Positions 1 through 11,361 of a stretch of 64,000 nt of DNA are shown piece after piece. Position 1 is the stretch's first letter. Each line of letters opens with the position of its first letter. Source of the stretch: Rhyzopertha dominica. Lineage: Eukaryota > Arthropoda > Insecta > Coleoptera > Bostrichidae. The position numbers and the translations under genes were made by a program. The notes beneath the pieces were generated by a model. The model was not told the origin of the DNA. It saw nothing but the letters and a program-made list of their open reading frames with translations, and made no database searches. The stretch covers positions 868,001-932,000 of the forward strand of contig QCXZ01000047.1 in NCBI GenBank assembly GCA_025024175.1, given 5' to 3'.

Positions 1-559
1 GCGTGGCATCGTTTCACCTAGAAAGTGGTTTCTTTTAAATGTCAACGAACGATATTTATTGAGACGGACGATTGTTTATTGTAATTACCGACAGGATTAC
101 AACGTCATATTGGCCTTGAACGACCGATTTTTTTTGCATGCAGTAATGACGATAAGTATACTTCCGCAGTATTTGAAAACATAGCGTATTAAAATAAGCT
201 CAACTCACCTCTATATTATACTGTATAAAAGATGAAAATAATCAATACTCTATCAAATAACTCGATGTTTTATATTTATAGAGAACAAAACGTGTGCACA
301 GATAAAATGGCGTTGCTATCCCGTTAATCTGTCGCTAACGTCATTGACAACTGCAAGGCTTGTCTCTAAAGACACGACCGTACGCGTGCGATGTACATGT
401 CATTTCGAATGACACTCGACCATGAAAATTCACTATGCAAAAATAAGACAAACTCTTGCACTTCATTATACGAGCTATTATGCCAGGACATTCGACCGAT
501 TTTGTTACCACTTGACTCTGAAACTAATTTTATCATAATCACGTAGAAATTACAACACA
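1..559. other. intergenic, nothing recognised
   Basis: This AT-rich stretch has no ORF of note, no terminal repeat pair and no RNA gene I can recognise. It probably belongs to older repeat or intergenic DNA. Confidence 0.5.
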
Positions 560-880
560 GAAGCTTTGTACCCCCAATTTCCTCAGGTTGTTGAATTTCT
601 TGTCCACTCTTGTTTTCTTCTGCAGCATCTTCATGAGTCCTGGCACGCTCTTCAATTTTCTCGGCTATATCTTTCTCCTTTTCAATTATTTGTTCTGCAT
701 TAGCGAATGCAGGCCCAAGGTTTTCATTTTTTCTGGTACTGGATGCATATGCCTCATTGGACTATTTTTATAACGATTTAATATGCGTTCTGATAGTGGT
801 TGGTCATCATCGCTAGCTTCATCTTTATCAGACTCTGAACTGTATTAAATTACATCATCCAATTCTATTGCATCCTCCTT
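560..880 (-). pseudogene. acidic, coiled-coil-like coding remnant
   Basis: Read on the minus strand, this stretch gives an acidic Ser/Asp/Glu-rich peptide (including DKDEASDDDQPLSER). After a frame change it continues as a Lys/Glu-rich helix-like segment (including EKEKDIAEKIEERARTHED). A stop lies inside the acidic part, and a frameshift separates the two pieces. The composition resembles the acidic tail of a transposon-encoded or nuclear protein, but no domain can be named. It is followed by about 280 bp (881-1160) with nothing recognisable. Confidence 0.3.
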
Positions 881-1165
881 AAGGTGTTTTCCTTTTCCAT
901 TCTTTAGCAATAATAATACCTTTGCAACTTTTGCCGTTTGATACACATCCTGTTACAGCCTAGAAGTACAGCTTGTGACGTGATGATAGTATTCTATGAA
1001 TGAAAATAAAAATTACTAAATTGCTTCAAAGTACAATTAGAAATACATTTTAAACAATTAAAGTATTTTATTATTTAATGTGTAATTTATGTATAAACCT
1101 TTATTTAATGACCTTTCGGTGGTACTGAATTGCATAGTTATTAAACAAAGTGTCTACGAGCACAG

Positions 1166-1573
1166 TTGAAAGTTTCGATGAAGATAATGGGTGTAGTGGT
1201 CCAGTCAGATAATATTTCTAGTGAAAATGAATGCAACTTACAATACGGCAGGAAGGCCATATCTTTTTATTGCAGGGTTGCCGATATTGTAAAGGAATGC
1301 GAGAATATATCAAAATATCCAGAAGAAGAAGGCAGTAGAGGCAACCAGCAACTTTTACCTGAAATATTAAATTCTTTATTAAGCATTGCTGATATATATC
1401 CTTTTTGGTCGGCAACTATGTTGCCTTATTTTCCCCATGCGTCTTTAATTGGCTCTACGGCAAGTGTCGAAAGTAGCTTAAGCAACTTGAAGAATCGTGA
1501 TCTTGCACATAAAAAGTTTCCGCTGTATCTTAAGGATTTTGTAAAAACACATAAANTGTATAGAATAAATTAA
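1166..1573 (+). pseudogene. transposase-like C-terminal fragment
   Basis: This 135-residue ORF ends in the pattern YPFWSATM, then STASVESSLSNLKNR, then KFPLYLKDFVKTHK. That pattern resembles the C-terminus of a transposase-like protein family expanded in insect genomes, where a Ser-rich 'ASVES' box precedes a 'K-N/K-R...DDFV' segment. No catalytic core is present, so this is only a 3' fragment. Ambiguous bases occur in its last codons. It stops just before the virus-like repeat that begins near 1652, so it is probably flanking transposon debris. The family assignment is tentative. Confidence 0.35.
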
Positions 1574-1654
1574 AATTGAAAATATGAAAAAGAAAGAATN
1601 GATTCTTATTTCAAAGAAAGGATGCTTAATGTTTGTACNTTCATTAAAAGTAAA

Positions 1655-1990
1655 ANTGAAATTCTGTCATACAGAAATAAGATGTTACAGTCAGTGTTTA
1701 ATTTAAATGAAAGAGTATTTCTAGTGATGGGTTTAGACTTACAACATGAGTGCGCGAACCAATTTCAAAAATTATTTCTAATTCTGATTTATCAGTTAAA
1801 TATCCATTTCACACATTTGAAGGAATTAAAATTTTATGATTACCTTTTAACGTATTCTAAAAGTCTTAAAGAGTTTGAGGATAAGTTTTTTCGGATATTT
1901 GTAATAAAGTATTACCTTATTCTTATATTCAAGCGGTGTGTGAAATGTATAATTTTTATTCAGAATATTATATTAACAGTTTATAAATAA
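1655..1990 (+). pseudogene. ORF A relic of virus-like element (copy 1)
   Basis: This is a broken copy of the orphan ORF A. Recognisable pieces are MLQSVFNLNERVFLVMGLDL and KFYDYLLTYSKSLKEFEDKF, which match the same pieces in copies 2 and 3. The middle of the protein is deleted, and the 3' part is out of frame with the natural stop. Ambiguous bases interrupt the start. I recognise no known domain in ORF A. It is called a gene because three diverged copies share the reading frame better than the flanking DNA. Confidence 0.5.
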
Positions 1991-2206
1991 TTATGTAAAA
2001 CAAAATTTAAATATTTAAAATAAATGTTCAAAAAAGAATTGATTAAATTTTAGGATTACATTTAAAAAATACATAATAGGTATAATGTTAATATAAATAA
2101 TTTATAGAAAGTCTTCATTGTAGTCTGAAATAGAAATGTAATATTAGGTTGTGATCATTTATGATACATTTAAAATACATACCTATTAAATGATGAGGTC
2201 TCGATT

Positions 2207-2537
2207 CTAAAAACGAAACAATGGAAGTCGCTTTATAAATAATTTAAAATTATAAAATTTAATTAATTTACCATAGTAATTAAACTTTATTACACGGTAG
2301 TGTAATACTATTATTAAATATCCACCCTCTGGCACCCACTTTCCATTATATATAACGGGGGCATTCATGTTTCTATGAGCATGAACCATATCCGTTAAGT
2401 TTGTTCTTTTTATTTCCTATAATAAGGAAATGTGAATGTTGTTTACATTATTATTTCTTTTCAAGAATAACGTTTACTTACAACAGCGTTATACATACTT
2501 TTGCTCCGTTTAATAAATTCAATTACAGCTTGTGGTA
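2207..2537 (-). pseudogene. ORF C of virus-like element, spliced (copy 1)
   Basis: This is a two-exon minus-strand gene. The upstream exon (2482-2537) follows an acceptor (ATTTTAG) and encodes PQAVIEFIKRSKSMYNAV. A donor GTAAGT opens a 65-bp intron, and the acceptor TTATTATAG leads into the second exon (from 2416), beginning EIKRTNLTDMVHAHRNMN and containing NGKWVPEGGYLIIVL. The joined phase is consistent. Copies 2 and 3 keep both peptides but have lost the donor region. No known domain is recognised, and any earlier exons were not found. Copy 1 preserves the splice signals best. Confidence 0.45.
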
Positions 2538-2779
2538 CTAAAATATGTACCGTAAAATGGGGTAAAACAGAACTGTTCTTGGATTCAATGGAGTGAATCA
2601 TTTTTGTTTTGACAAATGTGAGGTAACTCATGATTTCATTTTATGGATCTGGCTCTTTATTTTACAGCGCAATACAGAAATATTGATTTAGCTTAATTCA
2701 TACCCCTGTTTTTTAATTTTTTGTTCTTTGTTCTCTTTTATCCGAAAATGATTTATCCATATAATTTTATCCACAAATA

Positions 2780-4775
2780 CAAAAAAAATGGCCCACCATG
2801 TGCATGCCAGGTTTGTAATCACCACGCAGTCTCCAAAAAATATAGATGACATTAAAACAGAGTGAAAAGCAGAGGTCCTAGGATTGAGCCCTGCGGAACC
2901 CCACTCACCACACCAACCGGCTCAGACTCATCGACACCAAAACGCACAATCTGCTTTGTTCCGGAAAAATAATTCCTAAACATTTGAACGGAACCTGCAC
3001 CTAACACTAAATATTGTAATATAGCAAGAAGCAATTCGTGATTAATTGTATCAAATGCCTGGGAGAAATCGAGTAGAACCAACAAACAATAATTGTCCGA
3101 ATTTAATGCTCTGAGAATGCTATCAGTCACTTGAAGTAAAGCAGTTTCACAACTGAATCCACGTCGGAAGCCAGACTGTAGAAGGAATTAAATTAAATCT
3201 CGTAGCGTGCCTAAGTGACTGCGTCATCATCACTTTTTCTAGCACCTTTGACAAAAGCGGGAGCACACTTATGGGTCTCAAATCTTTATATTCAAGCGGT
3301 GCCTTAATTTTTGGGACAGGCGTAACGAGCGCACATTTCCAGGACTTTGGAAAAATGTTATGACCTAGGCAAAAGTTAATCATGTGCGTAACAGCAGGAA
3401 GAATTACTGGGATCCCATATAAACACATATTTAAAGATATTTTATCATTTCCTGCCGCATTACTTTTAATGGAATATATTGCGCTTTTGACATCATTCTC
3501 AGTAACCAGATCAAAATTAAACACTGTATTTACCAATTTTGACTCCAAATATTTGTTCAAAAGGGTGCATTTTGGTTTAAAAATTTTTAATGGTGTATCC
3601 ACTAGAAACCTACCATAATCATCGAGAGATTACAAATGGTCTGGCAGACTGCTATTACCTGTTTGTTTGAATGAGGCACCAGTTCATTAAAAATATTAGT
3701 TTTGGGAACTGTTCGCATACGATATTGAAGATAGGCTTTTTTCTCGAGACTGACAGTTTTGTTAACTAAATTTCTGAGATCTTTGTAATAATTCCAATGC
3801 TCTACCATTCTTGTGCGCTTGAACCTTTTTAGAGCTTTATCTCTATGTTCCATCATAAACCGAAAGTTATCTGTTAGCCAGGGCGATTTTGGCTTGGTTG
3901 CCCTTCTGGTAACATTAGGGGCATGTTTATCAGACATGGAAAGTAGTAAATTATTATTAAAAAGAGAAATTTTGCCCTCAATATCCGGAATTCCATATAG
4001 CTGATCCCATGGAATTAATGACAAATCGGCCAAAATCAAATCTACATCAAAGTTTTTGTAGCAACGGTATTGCATAACATTATTAACCCGGGCACCGCGA
4101 ATATCGCATTGTAACGTGCAGGAAATTACAGAGTGGTCCGAAATATTGTGATTATCAAAAACGGTAGGATGCGTAACTATTGAAGTGTCAGAAACGATAA
4201 TATGATCAACTATAGTAAATGAATGAGATGTTGATCTAGTAAACTGATCAATAATTTGCGTAAGATTAAATGTTTCCAAAATTTCTATATACTGCTTAAC
4301 ATAATGAGAACCGATGTGTCCAACACATCAAAGTTAAAATCCCCAACACAAATAAATATATCTGCCACATACACAATAAGAGATAACAAACTTTCAAATT
4401 GCTCCAAAAAAACCGCATAGTTTCTCAAAGACGACGGTCTGCACACAATGCAAAGTAACACAGTCTTACCATTAATTTGTATATTTAAAAGTAAATTCTC
4501 AAACGAGCCATAATTATCATTTAGATTAACTAGCTTAAATTTCAAACACTTACTTACGTAAGCAGCAATTCCGCCACCTCTCTCAATACGATCACGACGA
4601 ACCAAACTAAGCCATTACCCAAAGATACCGATTCATTGTCTACTATTGAACTCAACCAAGTCTCGGTGACCGCCAGCACACCAAAATCATGAGCTTTACA
4701 ATAATCCTTAAATAAATCAAATCTGTTTAACGAAGAACGTACATTTAAATGCATAATAAGCATGTTTTCCAATAC
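2780..4775 (-). pseudogene. LINE ORF2 (endonuclease and reverse transcriptase), decayed
   Basis: This is a non-LTR retrotransposon ORF2 broken by several frameshifts. Reading 5' to 3' on the minus strand: an APE-type endonuclease start (MHLNVRSSLNRFDLFKDY, then AVTETWLSS), GGGIAAYV, VGDFNFDV, then DHIIVSDTS and NHNISDHSVI. A linker follows, then the reverse transcriptase: NDKISLNMC, PVPKIKAPLEYKDLRPISVL, LLDFSQAFDTINHELL and SGVPQGSILGPLLFTL. The sequence ends before the catalytic YADD box, so the 3' part is missing. The style fits CR1/jockey-like LINEs. The related ORF1 lies at 11795-12424 in the same orientation, separated only by inserted Harbinger DNA. Confidence 0.8.
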
Positions 4776-5196
4776 AAATTATATTAATTCAATATGCTCC
4801 CTAACCCAATAATTCCATATAGACAAAAAAGAGGTAAATTCAAACTAAAAATTAAAAAGTTATATATTATGTTACATCGATGATATGTTATTACTTTCCC
4901 CTGCAAAATAATTTAATTACTTGAAAGCTTCAAGATAATAGACTACACAACAGCAAAAACAAAGAATAATAACCGTTTCAAGCCTTCATCTATTTCCCAG
5001 CCAGTGCTATCAGTTCATAGCGTAAAACTAAAAACACCTAAATTAACCATATATGTTTACTACTCATTTCAAACTAACAATATAAATTACATGAACAGAA
5101 AAATCAACTTTCTACAATTTACAGTTCATACTGAACAAAAAAAAACACAACTTTAATCATTACGTCAGTTCAACGTATTTACTCTTTTCCAAACCA
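4776..5196. other. LINE spacer or untranslated DNA, no gene
   Basis: This AT-rich sequence lies between the LINE ORF2 start and a repeat at 5197. It probably belongs to the interval between ORF1 and ORF2 of the nested LINE. No ORF or structural signal stands out. Confidence 0.35.
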
Positions 5197-5600
5197 GCGA
5201 AATAGTACTATCTGCAGTTGGTTGAGGTGTAGACAGCACAGCATAGACAATGTATGTTGGTTCTTGCCCGTCAGCAAAAAGTGCCGTGGGGGCCTGCTGT
5301 CAAATTGAAGTATGCAGCTGCATGCCAATTTGTCAGGCTACAGGTCATTTCCTTTAGGAAGTAGTTCCCGTTAAGGCAGCTAAGTGGCTTTGTCATCATG
5401 TCAGTGTAATGCTGACAGATGGCATTGCCATCCTAAATTCTTATTTCATCATACCATTGCTTTGGTATATAAAACCAGTTCTATGCCGTGTTGTCTACAC
5501 TAAACCTAAACTGCACTGATGAGCTGTAATGACTGCGAAATAGTACTATCTGCAGGTGGTTGAGATGTAGACAGCACAGCATAGACATGCATTTTAATTA
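5197..5600. repeat. dispersed repeat with hairpin and TATA, copy A
   Basis: Positions 5372-5600 match 27142-27370. A word close to GTGTAGACAGCACAGCATAG occurs at about 5230 and 5567, and in inverted form at about 5485, so the right part can fold into a hairpin. A TATATAAAA lies at about 5466. The direct recurrence of the unit end at 5197-5250 and 5536-5590 could mean a small LTR-like (TRIM) element with deleted interior, or a non-autonomous DNA element. I could not define target duplications. Confidence 0.5.
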
Positions 5601-5780
5601 TATAAAAGACTACCTAAAGAGAGAAAAAAATAAAAGTCTAATACCGGATTTACACATGCATACTCGCCATTCGCCTCGCCACTCGCCGGAAAGTTTGTCG
5701 AAACATTCGTGTGCATAGTGACTATGCGAACTACAGTTTATACAATCGCGAGGCGTTCATTGAAAAACTTCAAGGCGAAC

Positions 5781-8217
5781 ATGGAGGACCTGAAAATTAT
5801 AGCTGCGTGCTCTCTGCATTTGTTAAGCTTGTACAACTATTTAGATGTTCTCCGTAAAAAAATCGAAAGAAGGCGTCGCCGCAGACGATGGTGGATGATA
5901 GCGTGTCATCGCAATAGAACCATGTAAGTGTTTACCTAATTTGTTTTTGTTTATTTTCATTAACATATTCATATTAATAAATCATAAGCTATAGTAAGTT
6001 AAAGTTTCATAAATTAAATTATTTTTTTTTACAGACGGACTATGGAAAACATATTTCAAGAAATGCTCTGTGAATATTCTGGAGAATTCGCAAATTTTTG
6101 CAGAATGTCTCCATGCGATTTTAATTATTTGCTAAGTAAAGTTGAACCAATAATTGGAAAGAAAACAACAAAGTGGAGAATACCTATACCAGCCAAAGTG
6201 CGTCTAGCTGTAACTTTAAGATTTTTGGCAACTGGAGACAGCTACAGAAGCCTTCATTTCTTATTTAAAATTTCAAGTTCAGTTATATCAAAAATCATCA
6301 TTGAAGTATGTCAAGCAATCAACACAGTTTTGAAGGATGAAATTAAGGTATTTAACATTTCATTATTATTATTATTATTACTTCACATTTTATTTATAAA
6401 ATTATACAGCACTTTCGCGTTTTTAAATAAACAAAGTAAAACGTTATTCACCAAATAGTAGCTTTTTCCTTTAACGCAGACAATTTTACTTATTCTGTTA
6501 TGTTACTAATTTCGATTCCTTCTCGAATGATCTTAGAACATGGTCTTATAACTTCTTGAGACAGTATGTTTATATTTTGGGTCGGATGTGACAAGTTATG
6601 ATTAGGCATTGGATATTTACCAGCTTTGGTGGATACATCGCTCGGTGATTGATTTGTGGTATTAGTTGCAAAGGATGGAAATAACATATCGGAGGTAGAC
6701 GGTATAGGATCATAATATGATGTAGCGGAATATGGTCGTTTTTGCGGGCACCTCTCAGTTGGAGATTGTAATGAAAAAGTTGCGGCGGAATGTGGTCGAT
6801 CTGGGATGCTAAGGTGAACTGGCGACCCTGTCGGCAAGGACGCATACGAACTTCCAATGGAAGATGGTCGACTTGGAATGCTTGTGTGCATTATTGATTG
6901 TGGAAAAGCATCGCTGTAGTTTTGCCCAGCGGAAGGAATAGAATAGGAGCTGGAAGATATCGAACTGCTACGTGGTAGGTTTCTTAAAAGGAGACCATCA
7001 ATTTCATGTATCCTAAGATGCCTGTCATGAATTGGATAATTTCTCAGTTTCTGTGCTAACAACTTTCCGTAAAGATTGCAGTCATCTTCTTTTTCCCGCG
7101 TATTTTTTGATGTTATCACATTGTTTAGCGTATTGAATGTTTCCTTAATTTTCATCTGGGCATCGCTAATTTCTGTAGCTAACTGACGACGTTTTTGTCT
7201 CTGGCTTACATACACAGCTGAATCTTTGGTAATTATAGGTGCATTGTGCTTCATCTGTTCAGAATGTGGCGTGACGTCATTTTCGTTCTTACTAACACCA
7301 GATTGTTGATCTATTTCCGTCATGTTTTCATCTTGAAGTGCCTGTAAAAACATTTAAATATCTTAAAAATGGATACATTTCCGTATGTAAAAGAGTACTA
7401 TGTATTAATAATAAATTTTAATTATTTGCAGATACCCCAGACTCCGGAAGAATGGATTTCAATAGAAGAAGGATTCCGAGCAAAGTTTCCACATTGCATA
7501 GGTGCGCTAGACGGCAAGCACATTTTGCTGGCATGTCCCATAGGAAGTGGCTCTCAATATTATAATTACAAAAAAACATTTAGTATTGTACTACTAGCAT
7601 TAGTTGATAGCGATTATAATTTTATATTTGCGGATATCGGTGCTCCAGGCCGAATCAGTGATGGAGGAGTATTCCATAATAGTTTGCTTTGGAAAAAAAT
7701 TATTACGGATGACCTTAATTTACCCGCAGATTGTCCACTATCTGAGAGGCGAAAATCTGTTCCTTATGTGTTCGTAGGTGATGGAGCATTTGCTTTGAGC
7801 ACAAAAGTGATGAAGCCTTACCCAGGTAATTATGATCACGGTACATTGCAAAGGACATTTAACTATCGATTATCCAGTGCACGAGTTATCGTTCAAAATG
7901 TTTTCGGCGTTTTGACAACTGTATTTAGGGTTTTGAAAAAACCGTTGGAACTTCAACCAGAAAAAGCCAAAATAATTACTATGTCTTGCATATTATTACA
8001 TAATTTTTTGAGAAGAACAGAGACTTCTAGAAATATATACACTCCTCCAGGAATTTTTGACATTGTAGTCAATGGCGAAGTAGTTCAAAAAAGTTCTTGG
8101 AGGAATAAAGACCAAACCCCTTGCGCGTTAAGACCCTTGCCAAACAAAGCTGTACGTGCAACATTTAACGCTTTAGAGATAAGGGAAGAATTTGCTAATT
8201 ATTTTAACGATTTATAG
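5781..8217 (+). CDS. Harbinger transposase (element 1), catalytic E replaced by Q
   Basis: Three exons (5781-5923, 6035-6347, 7432-8217) with GT-AG junctions give an open frame of about 413 residues, normal for the family. Exon 1 is Arg-rich. Exon 2 has the helix-turn-helix-like region with LRFLATGDSYRSL. Exon 3 carries the DDE nuclease: first Asp in GALDGKH, second Asp in VGDGAF, and the third box reads SSARVIVQNVFGVL. The family has Glu in that box (typically IVENAFG), so the third catalytic residue appears to be Gln (CAA). The protein would probably bind DNA but not cut it. The long second intron holds exon 2 of the antisense accessory gene. The start is the first in-frame ATG of exon 1 after the GC-rich terminus. 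Confidence 0.8.
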
Positions 8218-8820
8218 ATTCACCCATATGTATTTGTATAATAAAGATTCTAGCTATTATGAAAATAAAAAATTGTTTTATTGGAATCATAAAATGAAAC
8301 CTAAAATTATAATAAAACAACTTACCAAAGACTTTTACTACCAACACTGAAAATGCAAAAAGTTGAATGAAAAGCTAAGATAATTAAAAGAAACTCTAGG
8401 CACAATGGCACTAGGGGTTACACCTAAGTTTCAGTTTGATGAGAAATAATAGGTATAAGAAATACTTACATGATCAATAGTGTCTGCAGTATTTACAGTG
8501 TCTTCGCAGTCATATACTGGTGACAAGAAATTCTCCATCATTTGATATGCGAACCATATAGGTTCATAAACATCATCTGCTTCCATACCCGAGTGGATAC
8601 ATGCTTGTTTCTTCCGCCGGTATGTACGAAACGTAGCCATCAATGAATTTTTCTTTGTTTTTAAATTATTTACCGATATTCCCATAGTAGTGGAAATACG
8701 GTTCCATGCATCATTTACTTTTTGTTTCTGTTTATGGCTACGGTGCTTCGGATTCCATATAAGCTCTTCAGATTGGTACAGTTCAAGAAATTCTAGAATC
8801 CTCGCATTGCTCCATTCCAT
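6490..8820 (-). CDS. Harbinger accessory MADF/BESS protein (element 1)
   Basis: This two-exon minus-strand gene has exon 1 at 8470-8820 and exon 2 at 6490-7341, joined in phase 0 across GTAAGT...CAG, for about 400 residues. Exon 1 is a MADF/Myb-SANT-like DNA-binding domain, starting MEWSNARILEFLELYQSEEL with NDAWNRIS further on. Exon 2 is Ser/Pro-rich and holds a BESS-like segment around DCNLYGKLLAQKLRN. In this superfamily such proteins bind the transposon ends and help bring in the transposase. The frame is intact. Transposase exon 3 lies within this gene's intron, and this gene's exon 2 lies within the transposase intron. Confidence 0.75.
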
Positions 8821-9228
8821 TTTTCTCGTTAAATTAATACAATCACGTGGTATCTAATCGCTTGCTAGTCCTCAACTAAAGGGTAAAGGGAGGCGCATGT
8901 GTAAACATCATGTGCGACTCAGCGTTTGTGGCCTTGACTCGCGTCCAAAAAACCGCTCCCGAGGCGAGCGCGCGAAATTCGAAACGAGGTGACGAGGCGA
9001 ATAGCGCGCCGACTGTTTACACATTCAGGCTCGCGCCTGGTCTCGCCACTCGCCTCGCAACTCGTACGAATGTGTGCATGCGGTGTAAGGGTACAAACAT
9101 AGTGGAGCGACGAGGCAAGAGACAAAGCGACGAGGTAAGCGACGAAACAAGCGACGCGGCAAATGACACGCGCATAGTGAAGAGACAAAAGTTGCGACTT
9201 GTTTTAACGCATTGCAATAGTGTTCACA

Positions 9229-11361
9229 ATGTTCTCAGACAGTGAAGACGAAATTTTATTTGATAATGCGGTGCTTCGCGTACTTTTGGCAATGGGGGGG
9301 ATGGGCAGAAATTACTCTGTACATCCCATTAATAAATCTCGTACACGGTTAGGGCAGTACCACACATTATTTGCTGAACTAAAGCAACACCCAGATTGAT
9401 TCTTCGAATACTTGAGAATGGAGATTGGCACATTCAATTACATTTTGGAGAAAGTGTCCCCACATTTACGGAAGAATTGGATAAACTTAAACAAACAACC
9501 CATTAGACAGGAAGAGAGATTAGTAATCACTTTAAGGTAAGTTGAATCTACGATAAAACCTTATAGAAAGTAGATATAGATGTACGTATATATTATTTAT
9601 TTATTATTATTTATAATCAAACTGGAACAGATCATTTAGAATAAAAAAAAACATAAACTTAAACACTTGCATAAACGAACACAGGTACTTACATAACAAA
9701 AATAAACTATGAATCGTTCTTGGAACTCAAACTGAATCATTACGTGAACTTCCTTGACGAAACAAAAATTCAGAAGGAGCTGTCTGGATAATTGTAGGTT
9801 TGCAGTAGTTGAGTCGATGTAGTGCTGTCATCGATTCGATAATTGAAAGTGTGCAACTGAGTCGTTGCAATTGAACCATATGCATACCTCTGTACCAAAT
9901 CTTGGACTTCATTCCTAAATTTGAAAATTTGGCCATCAGGTATTTTCCTAGCATGCGGCAGCAAACTCTTAAAAAATGACGCATGATCATCATCCTTAGT
10001 TTCCTCTAGTTTAGCCCTTTTTGTTTTTATAAGCTCCAGTTTTTGTTGTTCGATTGCCAGCAAATCATCTACTGGATTTTTCCTCTTTCGGAGCCTGCTC
10101 TTCAGAATTGTCCGTGGTTCGACATAAGTTGATGTGCTTGCAGAATTTTCTGAAGAAATAGAAATAGGCGTCGCTGGTTCCTCATCCACGGTATTTTGTG
10201 TTTCGTCAAACGTTTCCATCTCTACAATCTCGTCATCAGAATTCATATCGGAGTGCACATCCCCAGTAACTGTAACATTATCGTCCTGGCTTTCCACTAA
10301 ATTTCCCGTTGATGATCTTGGGGCAAACTGGTCTTTTAGGAACAGCAAACTTTTGAAAGGGGGCCAGTGGGATTTTGTAGCAATATCCCCGGGATCGCCT
10401 GATCGTGGAAGAGGAATCTTTTTCAGCTCCCTTCGAAAATAATCCCTCAAATTCTTCCACTTGGTTTGCGCCGCCTTCACTGTAAAAAGACACTTCCCTT
10501 TATGACCAACGAATGTAATTTTTTTCTTTTATTACAGATATTTGGCTACAGGCGAGTCCTTCAAGAGCTTATCCTTTACTTTTCGCATGGGAGCCACAAC
10601 AGTTGGCAAAATTGTGAAAGAGACTGTTGGTGTTATGTGAAATGTGTTACAACCTATACATTTGCCAGTTCCAACAAACGATGATTTTATAAAGATTAGT
10701 GCGGATTACGCGTCTATTTGGAATTTTCCCAACTGTTTGGGTGCCCTGGATGGCAAACACGTCAAAATTATATGTCCTAGCCATTCAGGAAGCATGTTTT
10801 TTAATTATAAGAAATTCTTCTCTATCGTTCTTCAAGCAGTATGCGACGCAAATTACAGATTTACTGGAGTTGAGGTGGGAGGATATGGGCGACAATCTGA
10901 TGGAGGCACGTTTCAAAGTTCCGCTTTGTTCAAATTACTTTCCAAAAAACAATTAAATATACCAACTGAACAGTGCCTACCACATACGGAAATTTCCATG
11001 CCATTTGTTTTCATTGCTGACGAAGCATACCCATTACAAGAAAACTTGCTGAAACCATATAGCAGACAAACGTTGAATCATGAAAGGCTGTACTTTAATC
11101 AGGGATTATCTAGAGCTAGGAAAACAATTGAATGTTCATTTGGTATCCTGTATGCTAAATGGAGAAACAATTTGTGTTCTTCATAATATCATCATTGACA
11201 CAGAAGGCTTTGAAAGACACCTAAACATAATAACTGAAAGTGCTACAAACAACAATTTTGTGAGGCCGACTTTGAACGCAAGAGGTCGGGTCTCGAATCG
11301 AGCAATTTTTGTTCGTGACGCATTTAAAGATTACCTAAATGCATTTCCAATTCAATATTAG
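9229..11361 (+). pseudogene. Harbinger transposase (element 2), broken
   Basis: Two exons (9229-9536 and 10538-11361) join in phase (AG|A) at good splice signals. In-frame TGA codons lie at 9397 and 10638, the second where Trp is expected (VGVM*NVLQPIHLPVP). Near 11165 a small deletion with a frame change removes the stretch between YAKWRN and ETICVLHNI. The DDE residues are otherwise present: GALDGKH, FIADEAY and ARKTIECSFGIL. The protein cannot be made as it stands. The first intron contains exon 2 of the antisense accessory gene. Confidence 0.8.

Larger units (their letters stand above)
1652..2549 (+). repeat. virus-like element, copy 1 (left part)
   Basis: This segment is closely similar to 15245-16312 and, inverted, to about 21415-22470. 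It carries a fragment of ORF A on the plus strand and the spliced ORF C on the minus strand. Relative to copy 2 it lacks about 235 bp inside ORF A, joined at the shared word ATCAGTTA. The similarity stops at 2549, where a pogo-like element is inserted, and resumes at 13557-13592 after that insertion. This shows that copy 1 was in place before the nested transposons. Confidence 0.75.
5642..9085 (+). mobile_element. PIF/Harbinger element 1
   Basis: This 3.4-kb element is bounded by TAA on both sides (5639-5641 and 9086-9088), the expected three-base Harbinger target. The terminal repeats are imperfect (left ACCGGATTTACACATGCATAC; right, reversed, ACCGCATGCACACATTCGTAC). Subterminal DNA is rich in CTCGCC/GCGAG motifs. 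It encodes a three-exon transposase (plus strand) and a two-exon MADF/BESS accessory protein (minus strand), both without stops. It sits in the spacer of a LINE, just beyond the ORF1 stop codon. Confidence 0.8.

Noticed and set aside
7369..8217. Treating the open frame from 7369 as the transposase start
   Set aside because: The first 20 codons are intron sequence; a TTTGCAG acceptor at 7431 and the upstream exons give the real reading.
5642..9085. Harbinger 1 as a domesticated host gene
   Set aside because: It still has terminal repeats and TAA flanks, so it is an element; the Glu-to-Gln change alone does not show domestication.
8910..9245. Overlapping open frames on both strands in GC-rich DNA at the Harbinger 1/2 border
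   Set aside because: They are produced by simple GCGAG/CGACGAG-type subterminal repeats of the two elements and show no domain.
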